Positions 1 to 13,030 are shown, counted from the first letter of the stretch. The stretch: DNA of 64,000 nt from Zoroaster sp. YZ-2022 (GCA_029582265.1 CM055816.1:35641220-35705219); one strand, 5' to 3'. Numbers and translations: made by a program. Notes: a model not told the origin generated them from the letters alone.

Positions 1-500
1 TCGCCAAAGTTTGGTGTGAAATGTATTTTACATCCATCGCTGATTGCGATTGATTTCAGACTAAGCGACGATCGTAAAGCGTTAGTGAAATCGGCTCCCG
101 ACATGTTTTTTTATTTCCAAATCATGCAGAAAACAGGGGTGTATCGTCTTCAGATTTTTTTCAGATTTGGTTTTACAATTGTAATGTTGTGGTCTCTGGA
201 TTTCTTAGCAAGATTTTTAAAAAGCAATAAAGGGAAAGCAAAGCAAATGCTCAGAACTATAGATTTTCACCCCAGCGCTGTTCATTTATTTTAACAGCGG
301 CCCCAATACCCGCAGCAATTTACGTGGATTTTTCAAAACTGCCCTTTCAATACCCCTGAGAAAAAGAGCTTTCAATATTAACAACAAAAAAAATTGGGTT
401 AGCACTTTATATTAAAATCTATGAAAATTATAAAAAGTTATAATTATATAATCATTTCATTAAAAAATTTTTACTTTGTAAGTCCATACCAGAAAAAAAA
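1..500. other. Non-coding, no recognisable gene
   Basis: I see only short open frames, A/T-rich sequence and homopolymer runs here. There is no convincing exon with splice sites and no clear repeat boundary. The duplicated block described next begins near the right end of this stretch. Confidence 0.5.
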
Positions 501-985
501 AAAATTATGCTCATATCATTGGGAACAGGCTTCACATATGTACAGTACACATGTGGTGGAAATTGTACGTGTGTGTATACAGGTTATTATTGTCAGACCT
601 GTGTTTGGCAGGACACTGCCCAAGGAAAAGTCCAGTGAATAATGTCCACATTAATTAATCTACAGTTATGTTCATATTACAATAAACGATCATCAAACTA
701 ATTAGAAAAGTGCGGACACCCAACAGAACCAATGAAAAGTGTCCAGGCTAACTCAGGTGCCCACAATGTCCAGGTTTGCCTACAGTATGTAGGGCTGTAA
801 ACTTAGTGAAGCTGCATGAGTGAAGTGGATAACGATGGAACTAATTGCGGTGACACCATGTGATGAATCAGAACATACTGATCGAAACATCGAGTTGTAA
901 CTCCTCCAGTTCTTTTCAGAACTACTATCTCAATTGGAGATTTTCACATGGGTGTCAACGCAATTAGTCTTACATACAGGTACAA
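500..985. repeat. Segmental duplication block, left copy (partner at 55.03-55.47 kb)
   Basis: This stretch aligns by eye with 55030-55470. Both contain 'aataatgtcca' followed by the 'ttaattaatctacagttatg' string, then 'accaatgaaaagtgtcc' and 'tgcccacaatgtccaggttt', in the same order. It ends in a partial copy of the foldback element (about 838-975) with the 'gcggtgacaccatgtga' arm and 'cgaaacatcgagttgta'. The same collinear series continues at 3850-5300 and 10900-13130, matching 55450-57140 and 58680-61250, so it is part of a larger duplication and not an isolated repeat. Confidence 0.7.
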
Positions 986-1469
986 TGTATGTACTTGTGT
1001 ACATGTATACAAGCTCACCATTAAAACCCTTAGTAGACAACCAAAGACCGATTAAACCATTTCACATTCAACAGGTATGCCCATTGCAGGTTTATACAGG
1101 TTTATGCTATGTTTGTATAGTGGATAGTCAAACCAATGAGTCGTGGTCACCCAAGGACGGAAGGTGCCTCTACAATGTCCAAGTTTACACATTACATGTG
1201 GCTGCAGTTACAGTCAAAATTTGAGTGGTCACCCAAAGGACTGATGAAAGTGTTCCATCGTCAGACAGGTGCCCCTACAATGTCCAGAGTCTGTACAGTA
1301 TGTTCGGTCAAACCCCGAGGAATATCCAGGACTGATATAATGTGTCCACACAGACTCGTCAGTACTTACATGTAGCTTTCTGCATGTAGGTGCAATATTA
1401 TGGCTCAATTAAATATACATGCTTACAAATTAGTAGGTAAAGTATGTTTCTCCATCAGAAAAACAAAAA
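986..1469. other. Non-coding, degenerate repeats
   Basis: The stretch contains imperfect repetitions of phrases such as 'ggtcacccaaggac', 'acaggtgccc' and 'acaatgtcca'. These resemble the phrases in the neighbouring duplicated block. The open frames through it are repeat-derived and I see no splice-bounded exon. Confidence 0.4.
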
Positions 1470-1696
1470 CAGGGATTCATGTCCCTATATTTCCCCTATA
1501 TTTTTTGATTTACCCATACGGAAAATGGTGTTAAAAATCGAATGAGCACTGCGTTGTTGTGCAGCTGTTGTATTTGTAAAATTCCTAGATATTTTTCCTA
1601 TAATTTTCTTGTGAAGCCCTATATTGGCCCTATATTTTAGGAAAAAATACCCTATATTTATCCCTATTTTTTTGCAAGAGACCACTTGAAGCCCTG
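1470..1696. mobile_element. Candidate hAT-type miniature element
   Basis: The 5' end reads 'cagggattcatgt' and the reverse complement of the 3' end reads 'cagggcttcaagt', an inverted terminal match of the CAGGG type typical of hAT elements. The interior is short, has several 'ccctatattt' phrases and has no coding potential. A 'caaaaa' string sits on both sides, but an exact 8-bp duplication is not clear, so the boundaries are provisional. Confidence 0.4.
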
Positions 1697-2397
1697 CAAA
1701 AATCACATGTTACAAAAAAGGTAAAACTACATGAAGCGAAACAAGTATCTGTAGACCTAACTCTGAAAAATCTCCTTGAGACATTTTCTCGAAATAATTA
1801 GAGGACACTTAGTTTTTACTAGGGGAGAAGCCACAGGATAACAGGGCCGAAACCCTTCCATCAACAGAGGAAGCGTTGACACGCAGGTCTGATTTGGGAA
1901 GTCCAAAATACAAATTGCAAATGGGTGTTAAAGCATTTGAAAGCAGGTGTTTTTATCGATTAAAGTGCGTCAGCTATACGGGACGGTTGATTTTAAATTT
2001 TTGCCTAACACCAACGTGTGTATAGCACTGTATACTCAGTGCTTCCCAAGTCTCTGTGAAAAAAAAAACAAAAAAAAAAACGTGTGCTATACACATGTCG
2101 GTGTTAGGGCAAAATTAAATCAATTGTTTATTTCCCGACGCAAGAATTTCACCAACGTATACATGTACATATTGGACAGGTTTGTTGTTTTGTCCATAAA
2201 GAAAAGCGGACACAGTAGCTTAGACTGACTGTGGCTTTTCATTACTGCAAATTATTCACCTGGATTTATATAATTCACTTCATCCTTTCATCTTTTTCAA
2301 ACTCATGTTTCGGTGAAATCACAAGCATCGATCAAGTGGCGATGGGTGAGAGGACAGCAAATTCTGGAGAACTCTAAAAACCTGATGTATTGCCCAA
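1697..2397. other. Non-coding stretch
   Basis: There is no recognised gene. The A-run at about 2058-2080 and the open frame around it do not look coding. Confidence 0.4.
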
Positions 2398-2765
2398 AAG
2401 GGGCAATATTGGACACGATCAACAGGGCATGAAATCAGAGTAAGTTTGTTTACATGAACACAGTGACTAAAAATTACTTGCTCATTTTTATGCAGCAGCA
2501 AAGGTAATATGACCCTCATCATATGGGGGTATCGATTTTCTCAGTCACTGAGTTAAACTGAAACTAAACACTCTGACTCCATGCCCTGTTGATCATGACG
2601 ATACTATCCCTCTCAAATGAGGGTACGAGTTTTTAGAGGAGTATACTTGCTCATATATGACCTCATCATATGGGGTATCATTTTCAGTCACTGGAGGTTA
2701 AACTAAAACTAAAAGCACTCTTTTTGACTCCATGCCCTGTTGATCCATGACGGATACCTATTCCT
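2398..2765. mobile_element. Inverted-repeat miniature element of the AACAGGGCATG family, plus a second partial copy
   Basis: A left arm 'gatcaacagggcatgaaat' is mirrored on the right by 'atgccctgttgatcatgacg' near 2580-2600. The inner arms are 'cacagtgact' and 'agtcactgagttaa'. A second right half follows directly at about 2640-2765. The same family recurs at 53884-54085 and 54586-54805. It has no coding capacity. Confidence 0.65.
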
Positions 2766-3849
2766 TCAAGAATCATACAGCTTTTTCCAAAGTAGTGGTG
2801 TCATATGTCATGTATACATGTACATGTCACATCATCCCATAATTGTTTCACTCGCGGGATCAATGTCAACCAAATGACCCTGAATTGGGAGATATTTTAT
2901 ATCCTGATTGTGTACCCTATTCTCCCAATGAGAATAATAATAGACCCCCGATCCAGATACTCTTGGGTGACAATGATTTCTAGCATACTATCCTAACATT
3001 GGGATATATTGCCTTATCTGAATTTTTGGTGCCTTATAATGAGGGATACCAATAGACCCCAATCGGAAAACACTTGGATGACAATATTACCTTGTGCTGT
3101 ATTAATGGTTCCTGCATTATTATATCTTTGGTACATCAAATCTCATTGGAGCAAATAATTCACCTGTCCTGCTCTTGTGAAAAATGAGTCACAAGATATG
3201 ACAAATATACTTCTGTGAAGTTGAAGAGTATATAATCATTTTAATTTGGTATATATGTTAGATTTCTGTGCATAAACTGGAAATATGGAGATATGGCATT
3301 TGTAATCAACTTTAATTTAATTATATATATTGAAATCTTTTAATATATTGCGACGGAGATATAGCATTTGTAATCCTGTCAATAATATGCATAATTAACA
3401 CAATTAGTAGTATTAGAAAATGAAAACAAATGACATATTTTAAAACAAAAGTACTCACAAAATCATTGATTTATAATATTTTATTGATTGAAATTGATGC
3501 GTTTATGTAAACATATTATGAAAAATTTTGATCTAAATGATGTCAAAACAACAACAAAGAAATCAGATATTAAAAGAAAAAACACACCTCTCAATTAACA
3601 TTTCATCGCGCATTACAGCGCATGCCCCTCAACACAAACCTTGTTATCAAACCAGGAAGTGCGCAGATCAACGTTATTTCCTCATCTTGGGATTGTCTGT
3701 GAGATCATTTTCAGTATGCCTGTTGCTACAATTTTTTGTCGATGATCTTCGCCACTTTTGAACAAACAATCCTGAATATTCACTTTCTATTACCATTTTG
3801 GTTCCATCTGTCTTTCATATCAACTTAGGGTACTGAATTGTATTTTTTG
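2766..3849. other. Non-coding, A/T-rich
   Basis: There are imperfect repetitions such as 'aatagaccccxatccagata' at about 2940 and 'aatagaccccaatcgg' at about 3050 (x marks a variable base), which suggest an old local duplication. No exon or mobile-element boundary can be supported. Confidence 0.4.
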
Positions 3850-6800
3850 TTTACCCAGCTTGGTTCTGTTCATATTATCATTATTTCTGTTCCCATACTT
3901 TTATTTCTGTTATTCTAAAATCACCCATTTAATGAAATAAATTATTTCATTTCAACCTAGCCATCTTTGCTAATGGATCATACTACCACACATCTCCTAA
4001 AATATTGTTTGTACTTTGCAGTTAAAGCCCCATTTCACATAAGTAATTATTCACTTATTCTCTGAGAAAGTAGCTAGACTTAATACCAACAACTGACAGA
4101 AAAGAGATTTTTTGGTCAGGTTCAAGATCAGTGTAATTGTACAGTCAACTGAAGAAGTTGTATCTCATATATAAAATGCTTTTGTAAATGACCTGCATGT
4201 ATTCCTGCTTGATTTAGAAGCTATAATTTTAGTTTAGGACATGTTTATACATGTATACTCAGAAACACGATAATTATTGAAACACATGTTATCAATATTA
4301 CATGACTGCCTAATACAAGATATTTTACAAGTGGTGAAATGGGGCTTAGCTGCTAAAAAGCACACAAGCAAATTATACATATGATGGGTGCCCTCTCTCA
4401 AGAAAGGTCACTCATTGGTAGCCTGATAATCCCAGCCGTCACACTTCGAGGCTCGTGAATTCACCCCAGATACTGCCCCGGAATGCAGCTGTGTACAATG
4501 TCTTTTCCCAGATTCAATTTGTGACCTTGGTTGGTAACTGGCACGTGAGCCCCGAAACATGACATGTATCTTTGGCCACATAATATGGTATTAGGGCTGG
4601 ATCCGGGTGTCCAGGATACCTGACCAAAACGGTCATTACCCTGTCATTTTCAGTTCCAATTACCGATAAACAAACCTTTTAAATTCGGACAACATTTTGA
4701 GCGGTGCAAACAAGAAATCGGCTCTTGAACCAATGCACTTGTAACAGGCAACGTTATCTTTAAATTCAAGATGCACTCCACGGGGTGAAAAGATTCGATA
4801 GTATGGTATCCTCTATTATTATAAAAAGTCAATTTATTACCATTTACAGTACATGTACATGTATTTGTCACACCACCGGCATTTTTTCAACAAAATGAAA
4901 AACAGGTATCCCAAGTTCCTGATTTCGGGTATCCGGGTTTCCCAAAAAATATCGAGAAAACTTACACAGCCCTCACATGGTATGCCGGGGGCCCTGATCA
5001 TCTCGGGATAGTCAACTCACGGCTGGTTGTTCGTATTCTCACTCAAAGCAGACACCCATATGCTCAGGGCTTCATACACTTGAACCAGTGAGTGACCTAC
5101 TTGCCTCTGAATACCGGGGTGCCTTTTTAAATTTGGGTTGCTTGTGATGCCAATGCATAAGATATGTCTGTACTACTCCGAGCTGGTACTAACAATTATG
5201 GCTCCGCTGTTACTGCTGCCTTAGATGAAGAGAATCTCGCAAAGGGAAGTCGACCCAAAAGACCCTTCAACGACTGAAAAAAGGTGCGCATTTTCAAAAG
5301 GCCATAACCTATTTTATTATTATTATATCCTCAGGAGGGGTAACAGATGGATGCTCATCCAACAGCGCCCGCTGTGAAAGAATGATGAGACTGACAATGT
5401 GAGGTATAGTGTATACGCATGTACCCGTAATCATAATTATGAACATTTATAACATGGCACTGTATCTGTCAGAAATCACACTCGCTCAGTCTCAAATGCA
5501 TGCATACCTTTGATTAACAAGAAAAGCTAAACCCCAAACAAAATTCCTTAATTGGTATAACTTTGTTCTGGAATACAGGTAGGTATTTAAGAGTCATTTA
5601 CAAAAGAAATATTCATAATGAAAATCTATAAACATGAATAGTAAAATATTGGAACCAGAATTTTAAATTTCTGCAGAAACCGGAGAGACTTTTTCTTTTT
5701 TGTGGCCTCTTTTGAATAACATATGGTTTTAGGAGGAGAGCCAAAGTCATGGTACAACCAAGCCTTTGAGAAATGGTGGTCTAATTACATGTAATGCATT
5801 TCTTCACAAAATGGAATTGTTATTCAGGGGCTGGGGAATGCACACATCAATACATTTTAGAGGAATCTTACCTCCCCTTCTGTGTGAGTATGTTAATCCA
5901 TTAAACCCCTAACAATCCCAAATCCTGCAAAACTCTCCTCAAAGGACACTTTTGGGAAAATTCAGCACTGTTGAAAACTGGTGTTACTTTCACCACTCTT
6001 CAAATTGTAAAATTACCACCTGGCAAGTGCTGAATATGAAGATCAACTTGAAAATACATGGTGCATTTGAAATCAAAAAACTGCTCAAAGTGCACTGGAG
6101 GATTTTGGAGTTAGGATCTAGGAAAGCTTCACCCTAGCCAGAATGCCTAGGGGTTAGGGTTAATTCAGTACCCCTGGCCAATATGGAAGGCTGGATCAAA
6201 ATGGGGAGGGGTGATCATGTTGGAGAAGTGAACCTTAATTGGTGTGAAAGAAATTGTCAAACAGCACTTTTGTTATTTTGTATTATGTACTATCGCGGCA
6301 ACCTGAACTCTGAAATACTGACAAAATTGGTCCAAGAATACATGTAATAATCACATTGATGCTTGCTATTGAGTGGTTGGCTGATTTCGACCTTCCATGT
6401 ATTTGAGATACCAAAATTTGCTCATTGTCAGATCCATAAAGCATTGCACATACAAGGTATGTATACAATAAGCATAGTTTTGCTAACTCATAAGCGTTTG
6501 GTGCAGCAATTCCCAGAAATTGCACTGTTCATTTTTGAAAACTTAGCTGCCTTGCAAAGCCCCTGGCTTCTGTCTAAGTCGGCTTCAAAATATTTTATTT
6601 TTTTCTTTTAATTGGATACATGTATATGCGGGTTGGAAACCAGACTAAATTTCCCATAGACTAAAGTATGGTGGCTAAGAGAGGCCTCACAAATTAGGCA
6701 ATCATTTGCCCTATGTGAAAAAAATCATTTTAAAACCTGGCGCAGCATGAATTCCAATAATCCAGCAGTGGACATAGCAAAAAAAAAAAAAAAAAAAAAA

Positions 6801-7250
6801 TGCCGACGTGCGGGTTCTGAGGCAATGCGGTGACACCTGGGGAAACTGAGATGTTAAAAAAAAAACAGCGTATAGAATTTAATCGATCATAATTTTTTGC
6901 AATTGGACATCATTTCATGAAAACTAAAATGAAAACTAAAATGCCAGGATCTGGGGCGACTCACGCATAGGGCCCAGAAAACCCAGCATCTTTTCGGTTT
7001 GGCCTTATGGCGTCCAGTCTATTTAATTCTACATCACGAATGATTCAAATCCATTCTTTCTGGAAATAATACTGGGATCGTATTTAATAATACAAGCCCG
7101 GTTGCAAAAACTAATCCTGTTTAGATCCTTGTGATTTATTTATTGATAGAACACCCTATGCCTTGGTGCAGAAGACAAGAAACGCCAAAGCTTTTGCCTC
7201 CCGTAAGATGATATGAGTTTTTGGATTTAAATATTTGTTACATGTATTGT
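3850..7250. repeat. Duplicated segment, copy A (tandem partner 7271-9095; distal partner 55.45-57.14 kb)
   Basis: From 4715 the text 'caatgcacttgtaacaggca' opens a stretch repeated head to tail from 7271. Shared marks include 'ccatttacagtac', 'acaaaatgaaaacaggtatc', 'cagacaccxatatgctcag' and the closing 'ttacatgtattgtttgcttg' (7240 and 9062). The first part also matches 55.45-57.14 kb. Relative to the tandem partner, copy A has about 570 extra bases at about 5940-6515. Differences between copies are mostly small insertions and deletions. A 23-base poly(A) sits near 6780. No exon is evident. Confidence 0.75.
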
Positions 7251-7270
7251 TTGCTTGTTGGTTCTTCTAA

Positions 7271-9095
7271 TCTGTGACTCTTTGAACAATGCACTTGTAC
7301 AGACAATTATCTTTTAAATTGGAGAGATTACAATTCAATAAAGAAAAAGATTGACAATGTCCTCTGTGTATTATAAAAGAATTTGTTACCATTTACAGTA
7401 CACATGTATTTGTACGCCACCGGAGGCATTTTTCAACAAAATGAAAACAGGTATCCGAAGTTTCCTGATTTCAGGTGTCGGTTTCCAAAATCCGAAAACA
7501 CAGCCCTCATGGTGTACATGCCAGGAGCCTGTCTTTATCCTCGGACCAGTCCTAACTCTCATTGGTTGGTGTAGGCTACATTCTCAAAAGCAGACACCTT
7601 ATATGCTCAGAACCCATACATGAACCAGTGAGTGACCTACTTTTGCCTCTGAATAAGGGTGCCTTTTGTTTATGATGCCAATGCATAAAATTTATCTTAT
7701 TCTCCAGCTAATTGCTAACAATGGCGTAAACTTCGTCTATTTTTACCTTTAGATGAATAGTAAAACCTCACTGCAAAAGGGAAGTCGACCCAAAGACCCA
7801 CTTCGCTAACAACTGAAAAAAGGTGTGCAATTCAGAGAAGCCCCACAACTCATTTTATTATTATTATTCCCTCAGGAGGGTGAACAGTGGAGTACTCATC
7901 CAAAAAGCGCCGCTTTATTGAAAAGAATGATGACTGACAATGAGAGAGCAAACCCATACATGTACCCCGTAATCACAATTATGAACATTTAAACGTGGCC
8001 TGTATCTGTCAGAAATCACACTGCATCATCAGTGTCAAAAACATGTACATGTACAATTAACGGAAAAGCTAAACCCTCAAACTGAAAATCTTAATTGGTG
8101 TAACAACTGTTCTGGAATGAGGTAGGGTATTCGAGTCATTTACAAAAGAAATCATGTCATAATTGAAATCTATAACATGAATATAAGTATTGGAACCAGA
8201 CTAAATTTCCCCAAGAAACCAGGAACTTTTTCTTTTTTGGCCTCTTTGAATAACATGGTTTAGGAGAGGAAGCCAAAGTCATGGTACAACCAAACCTTTG
8301 AGAAATGGTGGCCTAATTACATGTGCATTTTCTTTTTGAAATGGAATTATTCAGGGGCTGGGAATGCACATCAGCCATTTAGGGAGAATCTTACCTCCCT
8401 TCCGTGTAGTATATTTAATCCATAACCCCGACAACCCCCAAATCCTGCAAAAATCCCTCTAGAATGCACTGTTCATTTTTTTGGCTTAAACCGCCAAAAA
8501 AAAAGCCTGGGTTTGTGGCTTCCAAAATAATTTTTTTTTTTAATTGATAACATGCATATATTGCGGTTATTGGAACCAGACTCAAATTTCCCATAGAGCA
8601 AAAGTATGAGCAGCTAAGAGAGGCCTCACAAATTGGGCAATCGTTTTTACCCCCCTTTGTTAAAAGTCGTTTAAAAAAACAGCGTGGCAGAAATTCTAAT
8701 CAGACCCAGCACTGTTTTTCGCAATTGGACATCGTTTCATTATGCAAAACTATGTTAAATGAAAACTGAAAATGCAGATCTGAGGCGACTCGCATAGGGC
8801 CCAATGAAAACAATTTTTTTGTTTGTCCTTATGCATCAGTCTATTTAATTTACATCACGAAGATGATTCAAATCCATTCTTTCTGGAGACACATACTGGG
8901 ATTGTATTTAATAATACAAGCCCGGTTGCAAAAACTAATCTGTTTAGTCACTTGCCAGATTATATTTATTGATAGACACCCTGCTACGCTTGGTGCAGAA
9001 AGACAAGAAACCGCCAAAGCCTTTGCCTCAAGTAAGATATGAGTTTTGGATTTAAATATTTATTACATGTATTGTTTGCTTGTTGGTTCTTTAAT
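7271..9095. repeat. Tandem duplicate, copy B of 4715-7250
   Basis: This stretch is collinear with 4715-7250 but lacks the block at about 5940-6515. The junction is direct: copy A ends in 'ttgcttgttggttcttct' and copy B starts within 20 bases. The ORFs of 60-119 codons in it (for example 7351-7623 and 9046-9405) are not conserved between copies A, B and the distal copy, so I do not treat them as genes. Confidence 0.7.
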
Positions 9096-10371
9096 TCGTA
9101 TATTATTGTATTCCTGTTCCGTCTTCCCTTGTTTAATTATTATTGTTTTTGCTTTTGTTGTTGTTTGGGGTTTGATTTTGTGTTTGTGTCAGTGCAACAA
9201 CGTCGTATGTACACAATGCAATAAGGTCGACCACATGTACATAAGGTACAGCGCGTCGTCAATCTGCATGAATTTACATACATTAAAAATGTTTGTGCAA
9301 CAACGTCATTATCTCAATACATTGTTTTGTGCATTCATCCAGGAACTTGTTACACGACCTTATCTTTTGCACTGGCACAAACTGGTGTTGCGCAAAACGT
9401 CGTAACTTTCGGAGATATGTAAACGTTGTTGTTGCACTGACACACGACGATTTGTTCATTTCTATTCTATGTTCTTGTTCCTTCTTTTTCTGGTGATGAT
9501 AATTTTGTTGTTATTTTCGTGTTTTTTTTAGTTTAGTTTTTTTGTTTAATGTTATTTTTGCCATACTTTCTATTCCTCAATTACATATGCAAATGTTCTA
9601 GTTCAGACACCAAAAAAGTTGCTATCTTTTCAGATCATCCCTGATCTTACCTATTGGTCAACAAGAAAAGAAGATCAGTTTAAAGTCAGTTTTATTGATC
9701 TTACTTGTATGGGAAGTGTGACCCATATATATGAGAACAGAAGAGGTAATGTACTCCCTCCCCTGTATTTATGAATATTATATTAGCAAACACGTGGCAC
9801 TTTCTGTACTTGGCAAGGGGTTTTCTCAACACCCAAAGAGAATACTTGGGTGTTGAGAAATGAAACCTCCATCAAAGGGGTGTATATAGACACCAAAGGG
9901 CACCGATTTTTAATCTATATGACCTTGTGTTTAAAAGACGCAGACACTATAAACAAGTTCACCTTGAAAAATACCCTGAAAAATCTGTTTCGCCTGAAAT
10001 AATAGTTCACTATAATTTCACCTACAATTCTTACAGCGTATCTCTTCCTCTCGGATATTGGCAATAATGTTCACGGTGATTTCACGGCAAATTCATGATG
10101 CTCTAGAGAAATAATGAGCTGCCCCAAAACTGCCACGAGAAGTTCATGGTATTTTTCACAGCGTTTTCTGACGAAGGAATTCCAAGAGTATTTTCCTTGG
10201 CAATTTCACGGTGTTGTGTCGTCGTAAATTGTCGTGAATTATTTATTTCATGGTACAGCAGCAACAGATTTTCCAGGGCATTTTTTAAAAATTATTCATA
10301 GTGAGAGGGTGTACATTGGCCTCACACTGAAATAATGCCCCTTTGGAATATGAGGCCTCTGAGGTGTGTTA
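9096..10371. other. Non-coding stretch with scattered repeats
   Basis: No gene is recognisable. There are several 'aacaacgtc' and 'tgcaacaacg' phrases at about 9180-9430 and a series of 'ttcacggt/ttcatgg' phrases at about 10060-10250 that look like an old degenerate repeat. Confidence 0.4.
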
Positions 10372-10375
10372 TTAA

Positions 10376-10609
10376 CCAGTTCACATTGGACACCGTGTAT
10401 ACATGCAATTTTTTTTTGCACCACGGATCGGAGGCGTCTAAACACGCCAGAGAAACTCCAGAATATTTGTAGCCATGCTCGGTTGAGCCACGCGTGTACA
10501 GTGACGTACTCAGGTGCCAGCCACCCGCTGTGGGCTTCCATTAAATGTGTGTGGGAAAATAAACCCGCCACGGGGCCCAGAAAAACTGTTTATTCCCGCC
10601 GCGAACTGA
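10376..10609. mobile_element. TTAA-flanked element with CCAGTTC/GAACTGG ends, copy 1
   Basis: TTAA at 10372-10375 and at 10610-10613 brackets an insert that begins CCAGTTC and ends GAACTGA. This is the arrangement left by piggyBac-type transposition (TTAA duplication). The interior matches the reverse complement of 59593-59865, for example 'accgtgtatacatgcaattt' and 'aataaacccgccacgggg'. It is non-autonomous, with no transposase frame. Confidence 0.65.
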
Positions 10610-11066
10610 TTAAATTGACACCAAGGGTAATGAGACACCCCTTTGCAAGAAAAGGGCCTCGCAGGATACATACCAACTTTTAAGGAACTAGGGTACCCCC
10701 TTTGCAAGAAGAAACTGCAAAAGGGGTGCATCTTAAACGCTCGGGAAATATGGCAGCTGCACGGCCAGGATCTGGCGTATTTCACGCGCCAATGGCTAAA
10801 AGTGTGACATCAGATCTTCCGGGGTACATAAAACCGCAGAGGTACTGACGTACATGTACAGTACCTCAAAGGGGGTGCATCTCTATACCAGGGTATATGC
10901 TCCTTTACTGAGAGGGCCTGAAGTGAAATCCATTTTGTGCAATTTCTAAAAAGTGATGCAAGTTCTAAAAGTGCAGATCTCCACTGACGAAGTTAAAAGG
11001 TGAAAGTTTTGGTACCAAAAGATTATAATTTTGTTGTCTTTTTTTTTCTCTCTTGCTTTCCTTTAG

Positions 11067-11112
11067 TGAGCGCTCCCTTGAAACCAAAGAAGTACAACCC
11101 ACCGTCAACCAG
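11067..11112 (+). pseudogene. Tail exon A of the upstream gene copy, shortened
   Basis: A pyrimidine tract and 'ctttag' precede TGAGCGCTCCC, and a 'gtatgc' donor follows. The match to the intact A exon at 58883-58933 is obvious at both ends and in the flanking introns. This copy has 46 bases instead of 51, so it leaves in phase 2 instead of phase 1. It cannot splice in frame to a phase-1 B exon unless the missing bases are assembly error. It encodes a short basic stretch starting SAPLKPKKY. The function is unknown; by position it would be part of a cytoplasmic tail. Confidence 0.5.
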
Positions 11113-11299
11113 GTATGCAAATATAATCTTCCTCTTGAAATAGGGAAAACAGCAGGCACTAGATACTTCAAAGTGGTACTAGGCTGGACATGGTTTGATG
11201 GGGTGGTTTTGGGAGGTGGGTTTTTGGGGAGGGTATTTTATGGAAGAATCAAAAATCAGCATGTAAAAAAAAAAGCATTTTACTAATTTTGCAATTTGG

Positions 11300-11366
11300 T
11301 TGTGATGAGGATGCGCGCGCAGGGATGTAAAGTCCTTGATTCGATGAAGAAAGTCTAAATCTGGAG
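11300..11366 (+). pseudogene. Tail exon B of the upstream copy, splice acceptor lost
   Basis: This is homologous to the B exon at 59101-59178. The donor 'gtaagt' is kept, but where the other copies have 'gtaattttag' before TTGCTGATGAGG, this one has 'gcaatttg' and no AG. The middle reads 'gatgcgcgcgcaggg' where the intact copy has GACGCATATGAGG, so the EDAYE stretch is also disrupted. With the shortened A exon beside it, this is evidence that the upstream tail is decaying or badly assembled. Confidence 0.5.
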
Positions 11367-11399
11367 GTAAGTTGAAATAATTATACACCTGTACATGTA

Positions 11400-13030
11400 G
11401 GCTGTTAAGAAGGGGTTGAAGATGGGACATGTGTGGTAAGCAGTGTTTAACCCCTAGCATGCTAGCGTAACTTTCTTATCACCCTGCTGAAATGCAACAA
11501 CATGCAACGATGGTCAATAGTCGAGGACCTGCTAGGTGCAATAAGATCCCATAATTATGTGGATCTTGTTGCACTTAAAATGTCGCGTAAATTGGACTGT
11601 GGTTTTTCAATCACAGTGCTCTCTGCAACTCTTTCATACAACGAGGGATTATTTGCTGCACAAGCTTTGTACTTCTCTGCTATATGGTAATCATCCATTG
11701 TCCTTTCCTTTGTTTACATGTATTACTTTTATTTCTTTGCTTCTTTTTGTTTTCTTTATACATAAGCTAACTCTCTTTCCTTCTTTATTTACATGTTTTA
11801 TCTTTTCTGCTTATTTTGTTTTCCACTGTTTACATCAAAAAACTTTTTCTTCTTTCCTTCTTTATTTACATATTAAACAACGCTAGATACAACAAGATAC
11901 AACAGATTTGAGTCACGTCAAATTTTACAACTGTTGCATCCTGTTGCATTAGCATGAATTAAAGTTAATAATCTATTGCATTACTGTGTACTGTTAATAT
12001 CTTGTCAAAGTAAAGTTTCTAAAATGTTGGTACAAGGGACAATTGAAACGTTTTTAAAAGGGTTCTTCTAACAGTATAATTCTTTCTTCTTCTGTATTTG
12101 ATTATGCAGTTCTTAGCTTTGGGTAGCTCCTCAAGATATTTATTCTACAAAAATGAGCAGTTCGCATTGTAAACCAATGTTGGGTTCTCCTTTAATTGAA
12201 AATCTCAAGCTTTTAAAACTGGAGACATCTTAATTTGGGGAAAATTTTAATTTTAAAAATGCTCTCTGGCTGCTCCTAGTTTTTAAGCATAGTTACATTT
12301 AAATTGCTTTCTAACTTCCTCCTCTATGAGACATAGTTCATCAAGGTAATGTTATATAAATTTTAGGAGGACAATTACCTCCAAAAAATTTTACTCTTAC
12401 AGAGAGGTGTTTCGTTTTGCTGTGCAAACACAAACTGTTACTGACGACGCCTTTTGTCCAAAAAGTTACAGATTGCATTTTTAATCATATTTGTAAAAAT
12501 CTTCATTTAATTTGTTTCTCTATTTATTATATATACTTTTTCCATAGTCTCTCAAATGAAGCTACAGCAGAGTAGTACTCATGTTTTGTTTGTCCCGTCG
12601 TATTCTGTCATATTGATTGTGTTCTGTCTCTTATAAACAGGCCTAGCTCTACTTCCCATTTTCCATACATGTTAACATTTAACTAACCACCCCCAAACCA
12701 TTCAAACTCCCAACTGGGGTTTGTTTGATTTTGATGGACTCGTACTATATAGCTGAACAGGGATACTTTGCATGAGGGCCAGATGTCCTAATTGCAGCTG
12801 AGTGCAACAGTGGGTGGTGATGTTTGCCTAAAGGGTTGAATTTTGTGATTTGGGAAGGCTCTTAGCCAGAATAGCCTGATTTGGGGTTAAGATTAAATTT
12901 CCTTTCCTTATTTGGTATAATTTATAATAACATATAGTTTCAGTATCTACATACATGTATATTATTATATATGTATTGGGAATAAATGATGTAAGTTATT
13001 TCTTTATGTTGTAAAATAAATAAAGCGCAA
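11400..13030. repeat. Intron segment homologous to 59.2-61.06 kb and 14.2-15.8 kb
   Basis: The three stretches are collinear. Shared marks include 'tgtggtttttcaatcacagt', 'tgcatcctgttgcatt', 'aaaatgagcagttcgcattg' and 'gttctcctttatttg'. Each starts with a near-perfect hairpin with arms like GTGCAACAAGATCC/GGATCTTGTTGCAC (here 11536-11574). The frame at 11557-11886 is in this repeat and is not conserved, so I do not call it a gene. Confidence 0.65.

Noticed and set aside
9046..9405. 119-codon plus frame with hydrophobic start
   Set aside because: It begins in the tandem duplicate and runs on in unrelated sequence; copy A has a different continuation, so the frame is not conserved.
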